Shown: positions 1 through 8,567 of the stretch, one piece after another
How the letters are laid out: every line of letters begins with the position of its first letter
Position numbering within the stretch: the first letter of the stretch is position 1
NCBI RefSeq assembly: GCF_000377985.1
Contig: NZ_KB899051.1
Coordinates: 1-56,697 of the forward strand
DNA: 56,697 nucleotides
Direction: 5' to 3'
From: Sporolactobacillus vineae DSM 21990 = SL153
GTDB lineage: Bacteria; Bacillota; Bacilli; Bacillales; Sporolactobacillaceae
Translations under genes and position numbers: made by a program
Notes under the pieces: model-generated
Databases searched by the model: none
What the model was told of the DNA's origin: nothing
What the model saw: only the letters and a program-made list of their open reading frames with translations

Positions 1-70
1 GGATAGGTCTGGAGTGGAAGCGCGGTGACGCGTGAAGCGGACAGATACTAATCGGCCGAGGGCTTAACCC
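1..70 (+). rRNA. 23S ribosomal RNA, 3' end (partial)
   Basis: The first ~70 bases match the conserved 3' end of Bacillales 23S rRNA, including the motif 'actaatcggccgaggg' just before the mature end. The gene begins outside the window. It is followed by a short spacer, 5S rRNA and a tRNA cluster, the usual order of a Bacillus-type rrn operon. The exact 3' end is estimated. Confidence 0.93.
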
Positions 71-151
71 GGAAGGGTTAAGGATCAGATCAGGAAGACA
101 TGGCAAAACATTCGTTACCGGTTTTGAAGGCTCGGTCCAGGCCGGGTTTAC

Positions 152-269
152 GTCTGGCGGTTATAGCGAAGAGGTCACACCCGTTCCCATCCCGAACACG
201 GCCGTTAAGCTCTTCGGCGCCGATGGTAGTGGGGGGCTGTCCCCCTGTGAGAGTAGGTCACTGCCAGGC
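152..269 (+). rRNA. 5S ribosomal RNA
   Basis: The segment contains the hallmark 5S strings 'atagcgaagaggtcacaccc' and 'gttcccatcccgaacacgg', followed by the loop E/helix IV region and 'gagagtaggtcactgccagg', which pairs with the 5' 'tctggcgg'. Its length (~118 nt) is normal. The ends are set by pairing of the terminal helix and may be off by one or two bases. Confidence 0.93.
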
Positions 270-275
270 AATTGT

Positions 276-348
276 GGAGGATTAGCTCAGCTGGGAGAGC
301 GTCTGCCTTACAAGCAGAGGGTCATAGGTTCGAGCCCTATATCCTCCA
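276..348 (+). tRNA. tRNA-Val (anticodon UAC)
   Basis: The 7-bp acceptor stem GGAGGAT/ATCCTCC folds with D, anticodon and T arms. The anticodon loop CTTACAA gives anticodon TAC. The discriminator is A and CCA is not encoded (TTT follows). It is the first gene of the post-5S tRNA cluster. Confidence 0.95.
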
Positions 349-355
349 TTTTTAT

Positions 356-428
356 GCCGGTCTAGCTCAATTGGTAGAGCAACTGAATCGTAATCAGTAG
401 GTTGGGGGTTCAAGTCCTCTGACCGGCA
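356..428 (+). tRNA. tRNA-Thr (anticodon CGU)
   Basis: The acceptor stem is GCCGGTC/GACCGGC. The anticodon stem ACTGA/TCAGT encloses loop ATCGTAA, giving anticodon CGT, which reads ACG. The discriminator is A, without encoded CCA. From memory the B. subtilis gene at this slot has UGU, so the C34 anticodon is noted as a finding. Confidence 0.94.
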
Positions 429-448
429 TCCCTCTATTACAGAGGTAT

Positions 449-523
449 GAGCCGCTAGCTCAGGGGTAGAGCATCTGACTTTTAATCAGAGGGTCGAGGG
501 TTCAAATCCCTCGCGGCTCACCA
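449..523 (+). tRNA. tRNA-Lys (anticodon UUU)
   Basis: The acceptor stem is GAGCCGC/GCGGCTC. The anticodon stem TCTGA/TCAGA encloses loop CTTTTAA, giving anticodon TTT. The discriminator A is followed by an encoded CCA at 521-523. Confidence 0.96.
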
Positions 524-558
524 TTTGATATTTATGGTGTAATGAATCTTTACAATAT

Positions 559-633
559 GCGGAAGTAGTTCAGTGGTAGAACATCACCTTGCCATGGTGG
601 GGGTCGCGGGTTCGAATCCCGTCTTCCGCTCCA
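559..633 (+). tRNA. tRNA-Gly (anticodon GCC)
   Basis: The acceptor stem is GCGGAAG/CTTCCGC with discriminator T and encoded CCA (631-633). The anticodon arm around 'caccttgccatggtg' gives anticodon GCC. In B. subtilis a tRNA-Leu lies between Lys and Gly; it is absent here. Confidence 0.95.
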
Positions 634-647
634 TTTTGATTTATTGC

Positions 648-736
648 GCCGGGGTGGCGAAATTGGCAGACGCACAGGACTTAAAATCCTGCGGCAGGTG
701 ACTGCCGTGCCGGTTCGAGTCCGGCCCTCGGCACCA
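648..736 (+). tRNA. tRNA-Leu (anticodon UAA)
   Basis: This is a class II tRNA with a long variable arm ('cggcaggtgactgccg'). The acceptor stem is GCCGGGG/CCTCGGC with one G-U pair. The anticodon stem AGGA/TCCT encloses loop CTTAAAA, giving anticodon TAA. The discriminator A is followed by encoded CCA. Confidence 0.95.
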
Positions 737-752
737 CTTATTCTGTCTTTTT

Positions 753-826
<74 letters not shown>

Positions 827-834
827 TGTATTAT

Positions 835-908
835 CGGGAAGTGGCTCAGCTTGGTAGAGCACCACGTTCGGGACGTGGGGGTCGCAGGTTCAAATCCTGT
901 CTTCCCGA
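835..908 (+). tRNA. tRNA-Pro (anticodon CGG)
   Basis: The acceptor stem is CGGGAAG/CTTCCCG. The anticodon stem CCACG/CGTGG encloses loop TTCGGGA, giving anticodon CGG, which reads CCG only. No CCA is encoded. It sits only 8 nt after tRNA-Arg. Confidence 0.94.
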
Positions 909-919
909 CTTTTTGTTTT

Positions 920-992
920 GGGGCCTTAGCTCAGCTGGGAGAGCGCCTGCTTTGCACGCAGGAGGTCAGGAGTTCGATCCTCCTAGGCTCCA
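920..992 (+). tRNA. tRNA-Ala (anticodon UGC)
   Basis: The acceptor stem is GGGGCCT/AGGCTCC with one G-U pair. The anticodon stem CCTGC/GCAGG encloses loop TTTGCAC, giving anticodon TGC. The discriminator is A and CCA is not encoded. It is the last tRNA of the cluster. Confidence 0.95.
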
Positions 993-1055
993 TAATTTTA
1001 TCAGCACTCAGATTTTCCGGACAGACTACCGAAAGCTGAGGGCACATGACTGACT

Positions 1056-1095
1056 GATGACGTTTCCGTCTGTAGAACGGGAACGTCATCTTTTT
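1056..1095 (+). terminator. Rho-independent terminator of the rRNA-tRNA operon
   Basis: The arms GATGACGTTTCCGT and ACGGGAACGTCATC pair over 14 positions (one G-T) around a 7-nt loop, followed directly by TTTTT. It closes the rrn-tRNA transcript ahead of ctsR. Confidence 0.9.
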
Positions 1096-1124
1096 AGCAC
1101 ACATCGCTGTTTTCAGGCCCAGGA

Positions 1125-1148
1125 GGATCCGGTGATATTTCCGGATCC
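1125..1148. repeat. Perfect 8-bp inverted repeat upstream of ctsR
   Basis: GGATCCGG and CCGGATCC are separated by 8 nt. No T-run follows, so it is not a classical terminator. It lies just upstream of the ctsR promoter and its role is unknown. Otherwise the 993-1172 interval holds only the operon terminator. Confidence 0.5.
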
Positions 1149-1172
1149 GGGGGGATATATCTGTACCGATGC

Positions 1173-1201
1173 TTGAATTTTCTCCAAAAACCAGTCATAA
1201 T
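1173..1201 (+). promoter_or_regulatory. SigA-type promoter of ctsR
   Basis: The -35 box TTGAAT (1173-1178) and -10 box CATAAT (1196-1201) are separated by 17 nt. The predicted start of transcription, near 1208, falls on the first CtsR heptad, so bound CtsR would block initiation. Confidence 0.7.
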
Positions 1202-1207
1202 TAATTT

Positions 1208-1224
1208 AGTCAAAGTTAGTCAAA
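1208..1224 (+). promoter_or_regulatory. CtsR operator (heptad direct repeat)
   Basis: Two identical heptads AGTCAAA (1208-1214 and 1218-1224) are separated by 3 nt. This matches the known CtsR box, a tandem RGTCAAA repeat with 3-nt spacing. It lies directly downstream of the -10 box and 20 nt before the ctsR start codon, implying autoregulation. Confidence 0.88.
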
Positions 1225-1244
1225 GTCAGGGAGATGATACCCCG

Positions 1245-1703
1245 ATGAGGAACATATCAGATGTAATCGAAAAGTATATCAAGGAGATACTTAATTCAAG
1301 CGACACGATCCGATTAAAACGTAACGAACTAGCCGAAAAATTTCAATGCGTGCCTTCACAAATTAATTACGTGCTGAAAACACGCTTTTCTATTGAACGG
1401 GGTTATGTTGTCGAAAGTAAGAGGGGCGGCGGCGGGTATATCAGGGTTGTGAAGGTCCAGCCGGTAACCGATGCCGATCTGATTGATGAAATGATCCATT
1501 TGATCGACTACCAGGTTTCAGAAAATATGGCGGATTCGATCATCGTACATCTTCTCGAAGAAGAAGTTATCAATGAACGTGAAGCAAGGCTGATGCTCAG
1601 TGCGATCGACCGTGGCGTAATTGAGGCAGATGTCCCTGCAAGAGACGAGATGCGCGCGAATATTTTAAAAGCAATGTTGCAGTCACTGACCTATACAAGA
1701 TGA
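1245..1703 (+). CDS. ctsR: CtsR, repressor of class III heat-shock genes
   Basis: CtsR is a dimeric winged-helix repressor of clp genes. The protein is 152 aa, normal for the family, and starts MRNISDVIEKYIK like other CtsR proteins. An upstream in-frame ATG at 1173 is rejected because it lies in the promoter and operator. An AGGGAG ribosome site sits 11 nt before the chosen ATG. The wing contains RGGGGYIRV, the glycine-rich loop known to sense heat in CtsR. The C-terminal helical domain follows. Unlike in Bacillus, no mcsA or mcsB follows; the next gene is clpC, 273 nt downstream. Confidence 0.97.
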   Translation: MRNISDVIEKYIKEILNSSDTIRLKRNELAEKFQCVPSQINYVLKTRFSIERGYVVESKRGGGGYIRVVKVQPVTDADLIDEMIHLIDYQVSENMADSIIVHLLEEEVINEREARLMLSAIDRGVIEADVPARDEMRANILKAMLQSLTYTR

Positions 1704-1776
1704 ATTAATCCGGGAATTAAAGGAATTTTACTGATTAGCGGCGAATGATTATAGTGTGTTATTCAGTGATAAAGAG

Positions 1777-1805
1777 TTGAACATTTTCAGAAGGTTCTCT
1801 ACAAT
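1777..1805 (+). promoter_or_regulatory. SigA-type promoter of clpC
   Basis: The -35 TTGAAC (1777-1782) and -10 TACAAT (1800-1805) have 17-nt spacing. The predicted start near 1812 leaves a ~165-nt leader before clpC. No CtsR heptad pair is visible nearby, so this promoter may be independent of CtsR. Confidence 0.7.
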
Positions 1806-1812
1806 AGACAGA

Positions 1813-1847
1813 ACAAGAAGAATTGATGCTGCATAGGGTCTTCTTGT
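1813..1847 (+). promoter_or_regulatory. 9-bp inverted repeat at the predicted clpC transcription start
   Basis: ACAAGAAGA (1813-1821) and TCTTCTTGT (1839-1847) are perfect inverted copies around a 17-nt loop. They begin at about +2 of the predicted clpC transcript. It could be a 5' stem-loop that stabilises the mRNA or an operator; nothing in the sequence decides between these. Confidence 0.5.
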
Positions 1848-1976
1848 ATCTATAGGCTGGAATCCAAAGATGATGGACGATGGGCCGGTTATATTTGCAG
1901 TCAGACGGTGAACAAAAGTCACGGTTATCTGAAAGGCCTGAAGCAACAGATAAAGCAGCAAAGGGAGGCCACCATT

Positions 1977-4424
1977 ATGATGTTTGGACGGTTTACGGAA
2001 CGTGCTCAGAAAGTACTTGCACTTTCGCAGGAAGAAGCCATAAGGCTTGGCCATAACAATATCGGTACGGAACATATTTTGCTTGGCCTTGTCCGTGAAG
2101 GTGACGGCATTGCCGCGAAGGCGCTGCTGGCACTTAATCTGAGTCCGGAAAAGATTCAGAAGGAAGTTGAGGCGCTGATCGGACGGGGGAGCGAAACCGT
2201 TCAGAACCCGCATTATACGCCAAGGGCAAAGAGAGTCATTGAATTGTCAATGGATGAAGCAAGGAAGATCGGGCACTCTTACGTCGGTACGGAACATATT
2301 TTGCTCGGCCTGATTCGTGAAGGCGAAGGTGTAGCTGCAAGAGTACTGAACAACCTCGGCGTCAGCCTGAATAAAGCAAGACAGCAGGTGCTGCAGCTTC
2401 TGGGGAGTCATGAAGCAACGGCAGGCGGTGCTCAGGGAAGGGCGTCAGCGCATGCCAGTACGCCGACGCTTGACAGTCTGGCCCGTGATCTGACAGCTAT
2501 GGCCGGTGAGGGGGGCCTTGATCCTGTAATCGGGCGCAGCAAAGAGATTGAACGTGTGATTGAAGTGCTGAGTCGCCGGACGAAGAACAACCCGGTACTG
2601 ATCGGCGAACCTGGAGTCGGGAAAACGGCCGTTGCAGAAGGCTTGGCACAGGAGATTGTCAATAATGAAGTGCCGGAGATTCTGCGGGACAAACGTGTCA
2701 TGACGCTCGATATGGGGACTGTCGTTGCCGGTACCAAGTATCGTGGTGAATTTGAAGACCGACTGAAAAAAGTGATGGATGAAATACGTCAGGCGGGAAA
2801 CATCATTCTATTCATTGACGAACTTCACACACTGATCGGTGCCGGCGGGGCAGAGGGTGCAATTGATGCATCGAATATCCTGAAGCCATCTCTGTCACGC
2901 GGGGAACTGCAGTGTATCGGCGCGACAACGCTTGATGAATATCGCAAATATATTGAAAAAGATGCGGCACTGGAGCGGCGCTTCCAGCCGATCAAGGTGA
3001 AGGAGCCGACCAAAGAGGAGTCCGTTCTGATCCTGAAAGGGCTGCGTGACCGCTATGAGGCTCATCACAGGGTGAAGATCACCGATGCAGCGGTTGAAGC
3101 GGCAGTGAACCTGTCCGACCGTTATATTTCCGATCGTTTCCTTCCTGATAAAGCCATCGATCTGATGGATGAGGCATCCTCAAAAGTTCGCCTGCGCTCC
3201 TATACGGCTCCGCCGGATCTCAAGGAGCTGGAGCAGAAGCTGGAAACAGTGAAGAAAGAGAAGGATGCTGCAGTACAGAGCCAGGAGTTTGAGAAGGCCG
3301 CATCGCTTCGCGACAGCGAACAGAAGCTGAAGGAACAGGTAGACGTCTGCGAAAAAGAATGGAAAGAGAAACAGGGTAAGGAGAATACCCAGGTTCTTGC
3401 AGACGATGTTGCCCAGGTTGTTGCCAACTGGACAGGAATACCGGTTGTCCGGCTGGAACAGAAAGAGAGCGAGCGTCTGCTCCATATGGAAGACATCCTG
3501 CATAAACGGGTGATCGGCCAGGATGAGGCGATCAGGGCAATTTCACACGCCGTTCGTCGTGCCCGTGCCGGGCTGAAAGATCCGAAGCGGCCGATCGGCT
3601 CGTTCATATTCCTTGGACCGACCGGTGTCGGTAAGACGGAACTGGCCCGTGCCGTTGCCGAGACCCTCTTTGGTGACGAAGAGGCAATCATTCGCATTGA
3701 TATGTCCGAATATATGGAGAAGCACACAACTTCGCGTCTGGTTGGTTCACCCCCAGGCTACGTCGGTCATGAGGAAGGCGGTCAGCTGACTGAAAAGGTA
3801 CGTCAGAAACCATATTCCGTGATTCTTTTCGATGAAATTGAGAAGGCGCATCCGGATGTCTTTAATATTCTGCTCCAGGTGCTCGATGACGGGCGTCTTA
3901 CCGACTCTAAAGGCAGGACCGTCGATTTCAGGAACACAGCGATCATCATGACCTCCAATGTCGGCGCCAGTGAGTTGAAACGGAATAAGTACGTCGGATT
4001 CACGGTTGGCGGTGAAAATCATGAATACAAGGAAATGAAGGATAAGGTGATGGGCGAGCTGAAGCGTGCGTTCCGTCCGGAATTCCTGAACCGAATCGAT
4101 GAAATCATCGTCTTCCATGAACTGACCAAGCCGCAGCTGATGCAGATTGTGACGCTGCTCGCCGGACATCTGAAACACCGGCTGTCCAGTCAGGGCATTG
4201 TCATCGATATCACAGACAAGGCCAAAGCTCAGATTGTCGAAGAAGGATATGATCCTGAGTATGGTGCAAGACCGCTGCGCCGGGCGCTTCAGAGGCGTGT
4301 TGAAGATAAACTCTCCGAAGAATTGCTTAAGGGCAATATTGAAAAGGGAACGCAGGTCATCATTGATTATGCAGATGGTGATTATGTCGTCAGAAAAAAT
4401 GAAGAAGCCGTTGCCAAAGCCTGA
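1977..4424 (+). CDS. clpC: ClpC, AAA+ unfoldase of the ClpCP protease
   Basis: ClpC unfolds damaged or marked proteins and feeds them to ClpP. The 815-aa protein has two N-domain repeats (each with GTEHILLGL), NBD1 with Walker A GEPGVGKT near residue 210, a coiled-coil middle domain containing a UVR-like motif, and NBD2 with Walker A GPTGVGKT near residue 547. T7, E32, T81 and E106, the positions that bind phosphoarginine in B. subtilis ClpC, are all present. The start is the MMFGRF ATG with GGGAGG 8 nt upstream; the 23 codons before it are leader. It has its own promoter and a terminator follows. Confidence 0.98.
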   Translation: MMFGRFTERAQKVLALSQEEAIRLGHNNIGTEHILLGLVREGDGIAAKALLALNLSPEKIQKEVEALIGRGSETVQNPHYTPRAKRVIELSMDEARKIGHSYVGTEHILLGLIREGEGVAARVLNNLGVSLNKARQQVLQLLGSHEATAGGAQGRASAHASTPTLDSLARDLTAMAGEGGLDPVIGRSKEIERVIEVLSRRTKNNPVLIGEPGVGKTAVAEGLAQEIVNNEVPEILRDKRVMTLDMGTVVAGTKYRGEFEDRLKKVMDEIRQAGNIILFIDELHTLIGAGGAEGAIDASNILKPSLSRGELQCIGATTLDEYRKYIEKDAALERRFQPIKVKEPTKEESVLILKGLRDRYEAHHRVKITDAAVEAAVNLSDRYISDRFLPDKAIDLMDEASSKVRLRSYTAPPDLKELEQKLETVKKEKDAAVQSQEFEKAASLRDSEQKLKEQVDVCEKEWKEKQGKENTQVLADDVAQVVANWTGIPVVRLEQKESERLLHMEDILHKRVIGQDEAIRAISHAVRRARAGLKDPKRPIGSFIFLGPTGVGKTELARAVAETLFGDEEAIIRIDMSEYMEKHTTSRLVGSPPGYVGHEEGGQLTEKVRQKPYSVILFDEIEKAHPDVFNILLQVLDDGRLTDSKGRTVDFRNTAIIMTSNVGASELKRNKYVGFTVGGENHEYKEMKDKVMGELKRAFRPEFLNRIDEIIVFHELTKPQLMQIVTLLAGHLKHRLSSQGIVIDITDKAKAQIVEEGYDPEYGARPLRRALQRRVEDKLSEELLKGNIEKGTQVIIDYADGDYVVRKNEEAVAKA

Positions 4425-4462
4425 AATGGCGACAGCTTCGAAGTCTGATCACTGAACCAGGG

Positions 4463-4502
4463 AGAAAGCCAAAGTTTGCTTATCGCCTTGGCTTTTTTCT
4501 TT
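4463..4502 (+). terminator. Rho-independent terminator after clpC
   Basis: AAAGCCAAAG and CTTGGCTTT pair around a short loop and are followed by a T-rich run (4493-4502). It separates clpC from radA, so radA would need its own promoter or read-through. No clear promoter was found in the 74 nt before radA. Confidence 0.85.
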
Positions 4503-4576
4503 ACCGGAAAGACATAATTTATCCTGGTGATCCGGCGTTGTCAGGTTAATTTCAGATGATGAACAGGTGGATGAAA

Positions 4577-5986
4577 TTGGCGAAGGTAAAAACGGTATTT
4601 ATTTGTCAGGAATGCGGTTATGAAAGTCCCAAGTGGATGGGACGCTGTCCCGGCTGCCAGAAGTGGAACACAATGGTGGAGGAAACCGTCCGTCCGTCAT
4701 TATCCGGAGCCGCCCCGGCGAAGCAGGAGAACAAGCCGGCACTGCTGAATCATGTACAGCTTGGTAAGGAGCCGAGAATGGTGACCGGTTTTCCCGAGTT
4801 TGACCGGGTGATGGGCGGCGGGGTCGTACCTGCCTCGCTGACACTGGTCGGCGGCGATCCGGGCATCGGGAAATCAACCCTGCTGCTTCAGGTTTCGGAC
4901 CGGCTGGGAAAGACCGGACGCAAAGTCTTTTATATTTCAGGAGAGGAGTCGGTCCGTCAAACAAAGATGAGGGCAGACCGCCTGAACGTCTCTTCTGATA
5001 AACTATATGTGCTGGCGGAAACGGACATCCAGCAGATTGAGCAGCATTTGCAATCGGTCGGCCCGGAGATCATGGTCATTGACTCCATTCAGACCATTTA
5101 TGATTCGGAAATGTCGTCCGCTCCGGGCAGCATCTCACAAGTCAGGGAATGCACCGGCCACCTGCTGCGAATTGCCAAAACGGAAGGCATTGCCATATTT
5201 ATCGTCGGACATGTGACCAAAAACGGGGCATTAGCCGGACCGCGGACGCTGGAACATATGGTGGACACCGTGCTGTATTTCGAAGGCGAACGCCATCACA
5301 CATTCCGCATTCTGAGAGCTGTAAAAAACAGGTTCGGATCGACGAATGAAATGGGTGTGTTTGAAATGAAAGAATCCGGACTCGTCGAGGTGACCAATCC
5401 CTCTGAAATGTTCCTTCAGGAGAGAGCCAGAGGTGCATCGGGTTCGGCAATTGTTGCGGCGATGGAGGGGACACGGCCGGTGCTGGTCGAAGTCCAGGCA
5501 CTGGTGTCTCCCACCAGCTTCGGCAATCCGCGCCGCATGGCCACCGGGATGGACGACCACAGAGTGGCATTGCTCATGGCTGTTCTTGAGAAGCGGGCAG
5601 GACTGCTGCTGCAGAATCAGGATGCGTATGTCAATGTTGCCGGCGGGATCAAGCTTGATGAACCGGCCACTGATCTTGCTACCGTGATCAGTATTGCATC
5701 CAGTTTCAGCAACCGTCCGACAGCGGCAACAGATGTATTCATCGGAGAAGTCGGTCTGACAGGTGAGATCAGAGGCGTTTCCCGGATCGAACAGCGGGTG
5801 AAAGAGTCTTTTAAACTCGGGTTTACACGCGCATTTATTCCCAAAAGGAATCTGGAAGGATGGAGTCACCCTGACGGGATGCATCTTATTGGCGTCTCTT
5901 CCCTTGCGGAGGTGATGCGGCTGGCCTTTGGTGAGGAAGAAAGAATTCCGTCAGGATCGGAATTTTATAACCCTGATGCGACGTAA
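4577..5986 (+). CDS. radA: RadA, DNA repair and recombination ATPase
   Basis: RadA is a RecA-like motor that drives branch migration in recombination. The 469-aa protein starts with a four-cysteine zinc motif (CQECGY then CPGC), followed by a RecA core with Walker [10 protein letters not shown] near residue 93, the RadA signature KNRFG, and a C-terminal Lon-like domain. I chose TTG at 4577, giving [11 protein letters not shown] as in Bacillus. AGGTGG lies 6 nt upstream, whereas the ATG at 4571 abuts this site. In Bacillus disA follows; here a terminator and then yacL follow. Confidence 0.97.
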   Translation: MAKVKTVFICQECGYESPKWMGRCPGCQKWNTMVEETVRPSLSGAAPAKQENKPALLNHVQLGKEPRMVTGFPEFDRVMGGGVVPASLTLVGGDPGIGKSTLLLQVSDRLGKTGRKVFYISGEESVRQTKMRADRLNVSSDKLYVLAETDIQQIEQHLQSVGPEIMVIDSIQTIYDSEMSSAPGSISQVRECTGHLLRIAKTEGIAIFIVGHVTKNGALAGPRTLEHMVDTVLYFEGERHHTFRILRAVKNRFGSTNEMGVFEMKESGLVEVTNPSEMFLQERARGASGSAIVAAMEGTRPVLVEVQALVSPTSFGNPRRMATGMDDHRVALLMAVLEKRAGLLLQNQDAYVNVAGGIKLDEPATDLATVISIASSFSNRPTAATDVFIGEVGLTGEIRGVSRIEQRVKESFKLGFTRAFIPKRNLEGWSHPDGMHLIGVSSLAEVMRLAFGEEERIPSGSEFYNPDAT

Positions 5987-6010
5987 CCGGTCGGTCCGCT
6001 GCGTATTATT

Positions 6011-6047
6011 GAGAGGGTACACTTCTAAAATATCCCTTTCTTTTTTT
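6011..6047 (+). terminator. Rho-independent terminator after radA
   Basis: GAGAGGGTA pairs with TATCCCTTTC (one bulged T) and is followed by seven further T residues. It stands where disA begins in Bacillus. Confidence 0.72.
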
Positions 6048-6106
6048 AAAACAGTTTGTGTTTCGAATCTGCTAATTTGTCAATAATGTCTGAGGAGGTG
6101 ATCAAT

Positions 6107-7213
6107 GTGTTAAAAAGAGGCGTTCAGCTATTCTTTATCTTACTTGGAGGTACACTCGGTTTTGTCTACATTCCGATAATTGTGAAACTGCTGAATTTCG
6201 GAAGTAACATTCCGGGCTGGATCCATTCTTCCTTTACAGGCATGGTAATCGGTGCGGTGATTTTTACACTTCTGACTTTCTGGTTCGTGGACTCATTAGT
6301 CAATTTTATTAAAACTTTTGAAGAGAGAATCATCAATGCCCCGGTTACCGATGTTGTCTTCGGCACGATCGGTCTGGTATTCGGTCTTGTGATTTCCTTT
6401 CTGATCCAGCTCCCGCTGTCCGGGCTTCATATTCCGGGGATCAGCAATGTCCTTCCGATCTTCATCTATATCCTGCTGGGGTACTTTTTCTTTCAGATCG
6501 GCTTCAGGAAAAAGGATGAACTGATCAGTCTGTTTCATCTGCCGACGCGCTCCAGAGACAGAAAAAGGGATACAAAAATTGAGACTGGAAAGAAAAGCAG
6601 CTATGCACCCTATAAAATTTTTGATACGAGCGTGATTATTGACGGCCGTATTGCGGACATCTGTCAGACTGGATTTCTTGAAGGTACGATGGTGATCCCC
6701 CACTTTGTTCTGGAGGAATTGCAGCATATCGCCGATTCATCCGACGTGCTGAAGAGAAATCGGGGCCGACGCGGGCTGGATATTCTAAATAAAATCCAGA
6801 AAGACCATTCGATCGATGTCGATCTTTATGAAGGCGATTACGACGATATCACGGAAGTCGACAGCAAACTTGTCCGGCTGGCGAAACAGATTGGCGGTAT
6901 CGTAGTGACCAATGATTTTAATCTGAATAAGGTCTGTGAGTTTCAGGGTGTCCGCGTCCTGAACATCAACGATCTGGCGAATGCGGTCAAACCGGTCGTA
7001 CTGCCCGGTGAAGAACTGCAGGTTCAGGTGATCAAAGACGGCAAGGAACAGAATCAGGGTGTCGGCTATCTGGATGACGGCACGATGATTGTCGTCGAAG
7101 AAGGCCATCGTTTTATCGGCAAAACCATTGATGTCATTATTACGAGTGTGCTTCAGACTTCTGCCGGCCGGATGATCTTTGCCAAGCCGAAACTGCTTGA
7201 AAAAGCGTTGTAA
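6107..7213 (+). CDS. yacL: YacL-type membrane PIN/TRAM-domain protein
   Basis: The 368-aa protein has hydrophobic, membrane-spanning segments in its first ~125 residues, a PIN nuclease-like domain starting at [14 protein letters not shown] (~residue 171) with a further acidic site at VVTNDF, and a C-terminal TRAM-like RNA-binding region. The start is GTG at 6107, placed after the strong site GAGGAGGTGATC and giving [10 protein letters not shown]; the ATG at 6086 precedes the ribosome site. The role is not settled: the PIN domain suggests RNA cleavage at the membrane. It is followed by ispD. Confidence 0.93.
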   Translation: MLKRGVQLFFILLGGTLGFVYIPIIVKLLNFGSNIPGWIHSSFTGMVIGAVIFTLLTFWFVDSLVNFIKTFEERIINAPVTDVVFGTIGLVFGLVISFLIQLPLSGLHIPGISNVLPIFIYILLGYFFFQIGFRKKDELISLFHLPTRSRDRKRDTKIETGKKSSYAPYKIFDTSVIIDGRIADICQTGFLEGTMVIPHFVLEELQHIADSSDVLKRNRGRRGLDILNKIQKDHSIDVDLYEGDYDDITEVDSKLVRLAKQIGGIVVTNDFNLNKVCEFQGVRVLNINDLANAVKPVVLPGEELQVQVIKDGKEQNQGVGYLDDGTMIVVEEGHRFIGKTIDVIITSVLQTSAGRMIFAKPKLLEKAL

Positions 7214-7264
7214 GCCGGACTGAAGTTTAACCGGCACGTTGTATCGCATGCGGAGGAATGATCT

Positions 7265-7990
7265 GTGATAAGTTATTATGTCGTCGTTGTGGCAGCCGGC
7301 CGGGGAACGCGCATGGGCGCAGACAGGAACAAGGTGCTCCTGTTGTTGAAAGGCGTTCCGGTGATTATCCGCACGCTGCAAGTCTTTGAAAACGATCCCG
7401 CATGCGGCGGGATCGTTCTGGTTGTTCGGAAAAATGAAATTCCCCAGTTCCGTAAGCTGACTGATACATTTGAAATAAATAAAATCATGGCTTTTGCAAC
7501 AGGCGGGCCGGAACGGCAGGAGAGTGTCCGAAACGGTCTGAATGTACTGGAAGCACAAGGTGCCGGGCAAAATTCCGTGATCCTGATCCATGACGGTGCG
7601 CGTCCCTTTATCGGACAGGACCGGATTGCGGCAGTTGCCGAGGCGGCTGACGGTCAGGGTGCGGCCCTGCTAGCCGTACCCGTCAAGGATACGATTAAGC
7701 AGGCCCGGGGAAATCATGTGGACAAAACACTGGAGCGGAAAACCCTGTGGGCGGCGCAAACCCCGCAGGCTTTTCGTCTTTCAGTGATTCTGAGGGCTCA
7801 TGATCAGGGCCGTAAAGACCAGTACCAGGCGACTGATGATGCTTCACTGGCGGAACATCTTGGTGTACCGGTTACCCTTGTCAAAGGGAGCTACCGGAAC
7901 ATTAAACTGACCAGTCCTGAAGACATGATGATTGCCGAAAAGTTTATCGAAGAAGAGGAGACTGAACATGCGCGTAGGTCACGGATTTGA
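7265..7990 (+). CDS. ispD: IspD, 2-C-methyl-D-erythritol 4-phosphate cytidylyltransferase
   Basis: IspD transfers CMP from CTP to methylerythritol phosphate in the non-mevalonate isoprenoid pathway. The 241-aa protein has the N-terminal nucleotide-binding motif AAGRGTRMG with a downstream Lys (NKVLL) and the conserved HDGARPF. The start is GTG with GGAGGAATGATCT just upstream. The 3' end overlaps ispF by 23 nt, suggesting coupled translation of two enzymes of the same pathway. Confidence 0.96.
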   Translation: MISYYVVVVAAGRGTRMGADRNKVLLLLKGVPVIIRTLQVFENDPACGGIVLVVRKNEIPQFRKLTDTFEINKIMAFATGGPERQESVRNGLNVLEAQGAGQNSVILIHDGARPFIGQDRIAAVAEAADGQGAALLAVPVKDTIKQARGNHVDKTLERKTLWAAQTPQAFRLSVILRAHDQGRKDQYQATDDASLAEHLGVPVTLVKGSYRNIKLTSPEDMMIAEKFIEEEETEHARRSRI

Positions 7991-8447
7991 TGTCCATCAG
8001 TTTGCCGATCACCGGAAATTAATTATCGGCGGCGTGACGATCCCCTATGTTCAGGGGCTTGCGGGGCATTCCGATGCAGACGTCCTGCTCCATGCTGTCA
8101 GTGATGCACTTCTCGGCGCAGCCGGTGAAGGCGATATCGGCAGGCATTTTCCGGACAGCGACAGCCGGTTTAAGGACGCTGACTCACGGGAATTGCTTGA
8201 GACGGTCCGCCAGATTATCCGGAAAAAAGGTTACAGGATCAGTAACGTCGATTGCGTGGTCATTGCTCAGAAGCCGAAACTTGCCTCGTATATTGAAGCG
8301 ATGCGGGAGGCCATTGCTTCCGTCCTGGAAACGGATCGGGACCGGATCAATGTGAAGGCGACAACGACGGAGCGACTCGGTTTTACCGGGCGGGGCGAAG
8401 GCATTGCTGCCGAAGCAGTATGCCTGCTCGAAGAGAATCCGAAATAA
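7968..8447 (+). CDS. ispF: IspF, 2-C-methyl-D-erythritol 2,4-cyclodiphosphate synthase
   Basis: IspF cyclises CDP-methylerythritol phosphate with release of CMP. The 159-aa protein, normal length, begins [12 protein letters not shown], with Asp8 and His10 as zinc ligands, and has the [17 protein letters not shown] segment. The start is the ATG at 7968; the upstream in-frame ATG at 7932 would add 12 residues absent from the family. It overlaps ispD. Confidence 0.97.
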   Translation: MRVGHGFDVHQFADHRKLIIGGVTIPYVQGLAGHSDADVLLHAVSDALLGAAGEGDIGRHFPDSDSRFKDADSRELLETVRQIIRKKGYRISNVDCVVIAQKPKLASYIEAMREAIASVLETDRDRINVKATTTERLGFTGRGEGIAAEAVCLLEENPK

Positions 8448-8567
8448 GCACTTTCTGACTCCGGAACAACCAGAATCGACACAGAACGCCCGGAAAAAGA
8501 TGAAAAAGATGATACCTGAACGTTCATCCGTGTTAAAATAAAAAAGAATAACTGGAAAGTGGTGAAT

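Noticed and set aside
100-285. 61-aa frame over the 5S rRNA
   Set aside because: It lies on conserved 5S rRNA sequence; coding potential is an artefact.
1749-2213. 154-aa minus-strand frame across the clpC leader and start
   Set aside because: It overlaps the conserved clpC N-domain and shows no known family pattern or ribosome site.
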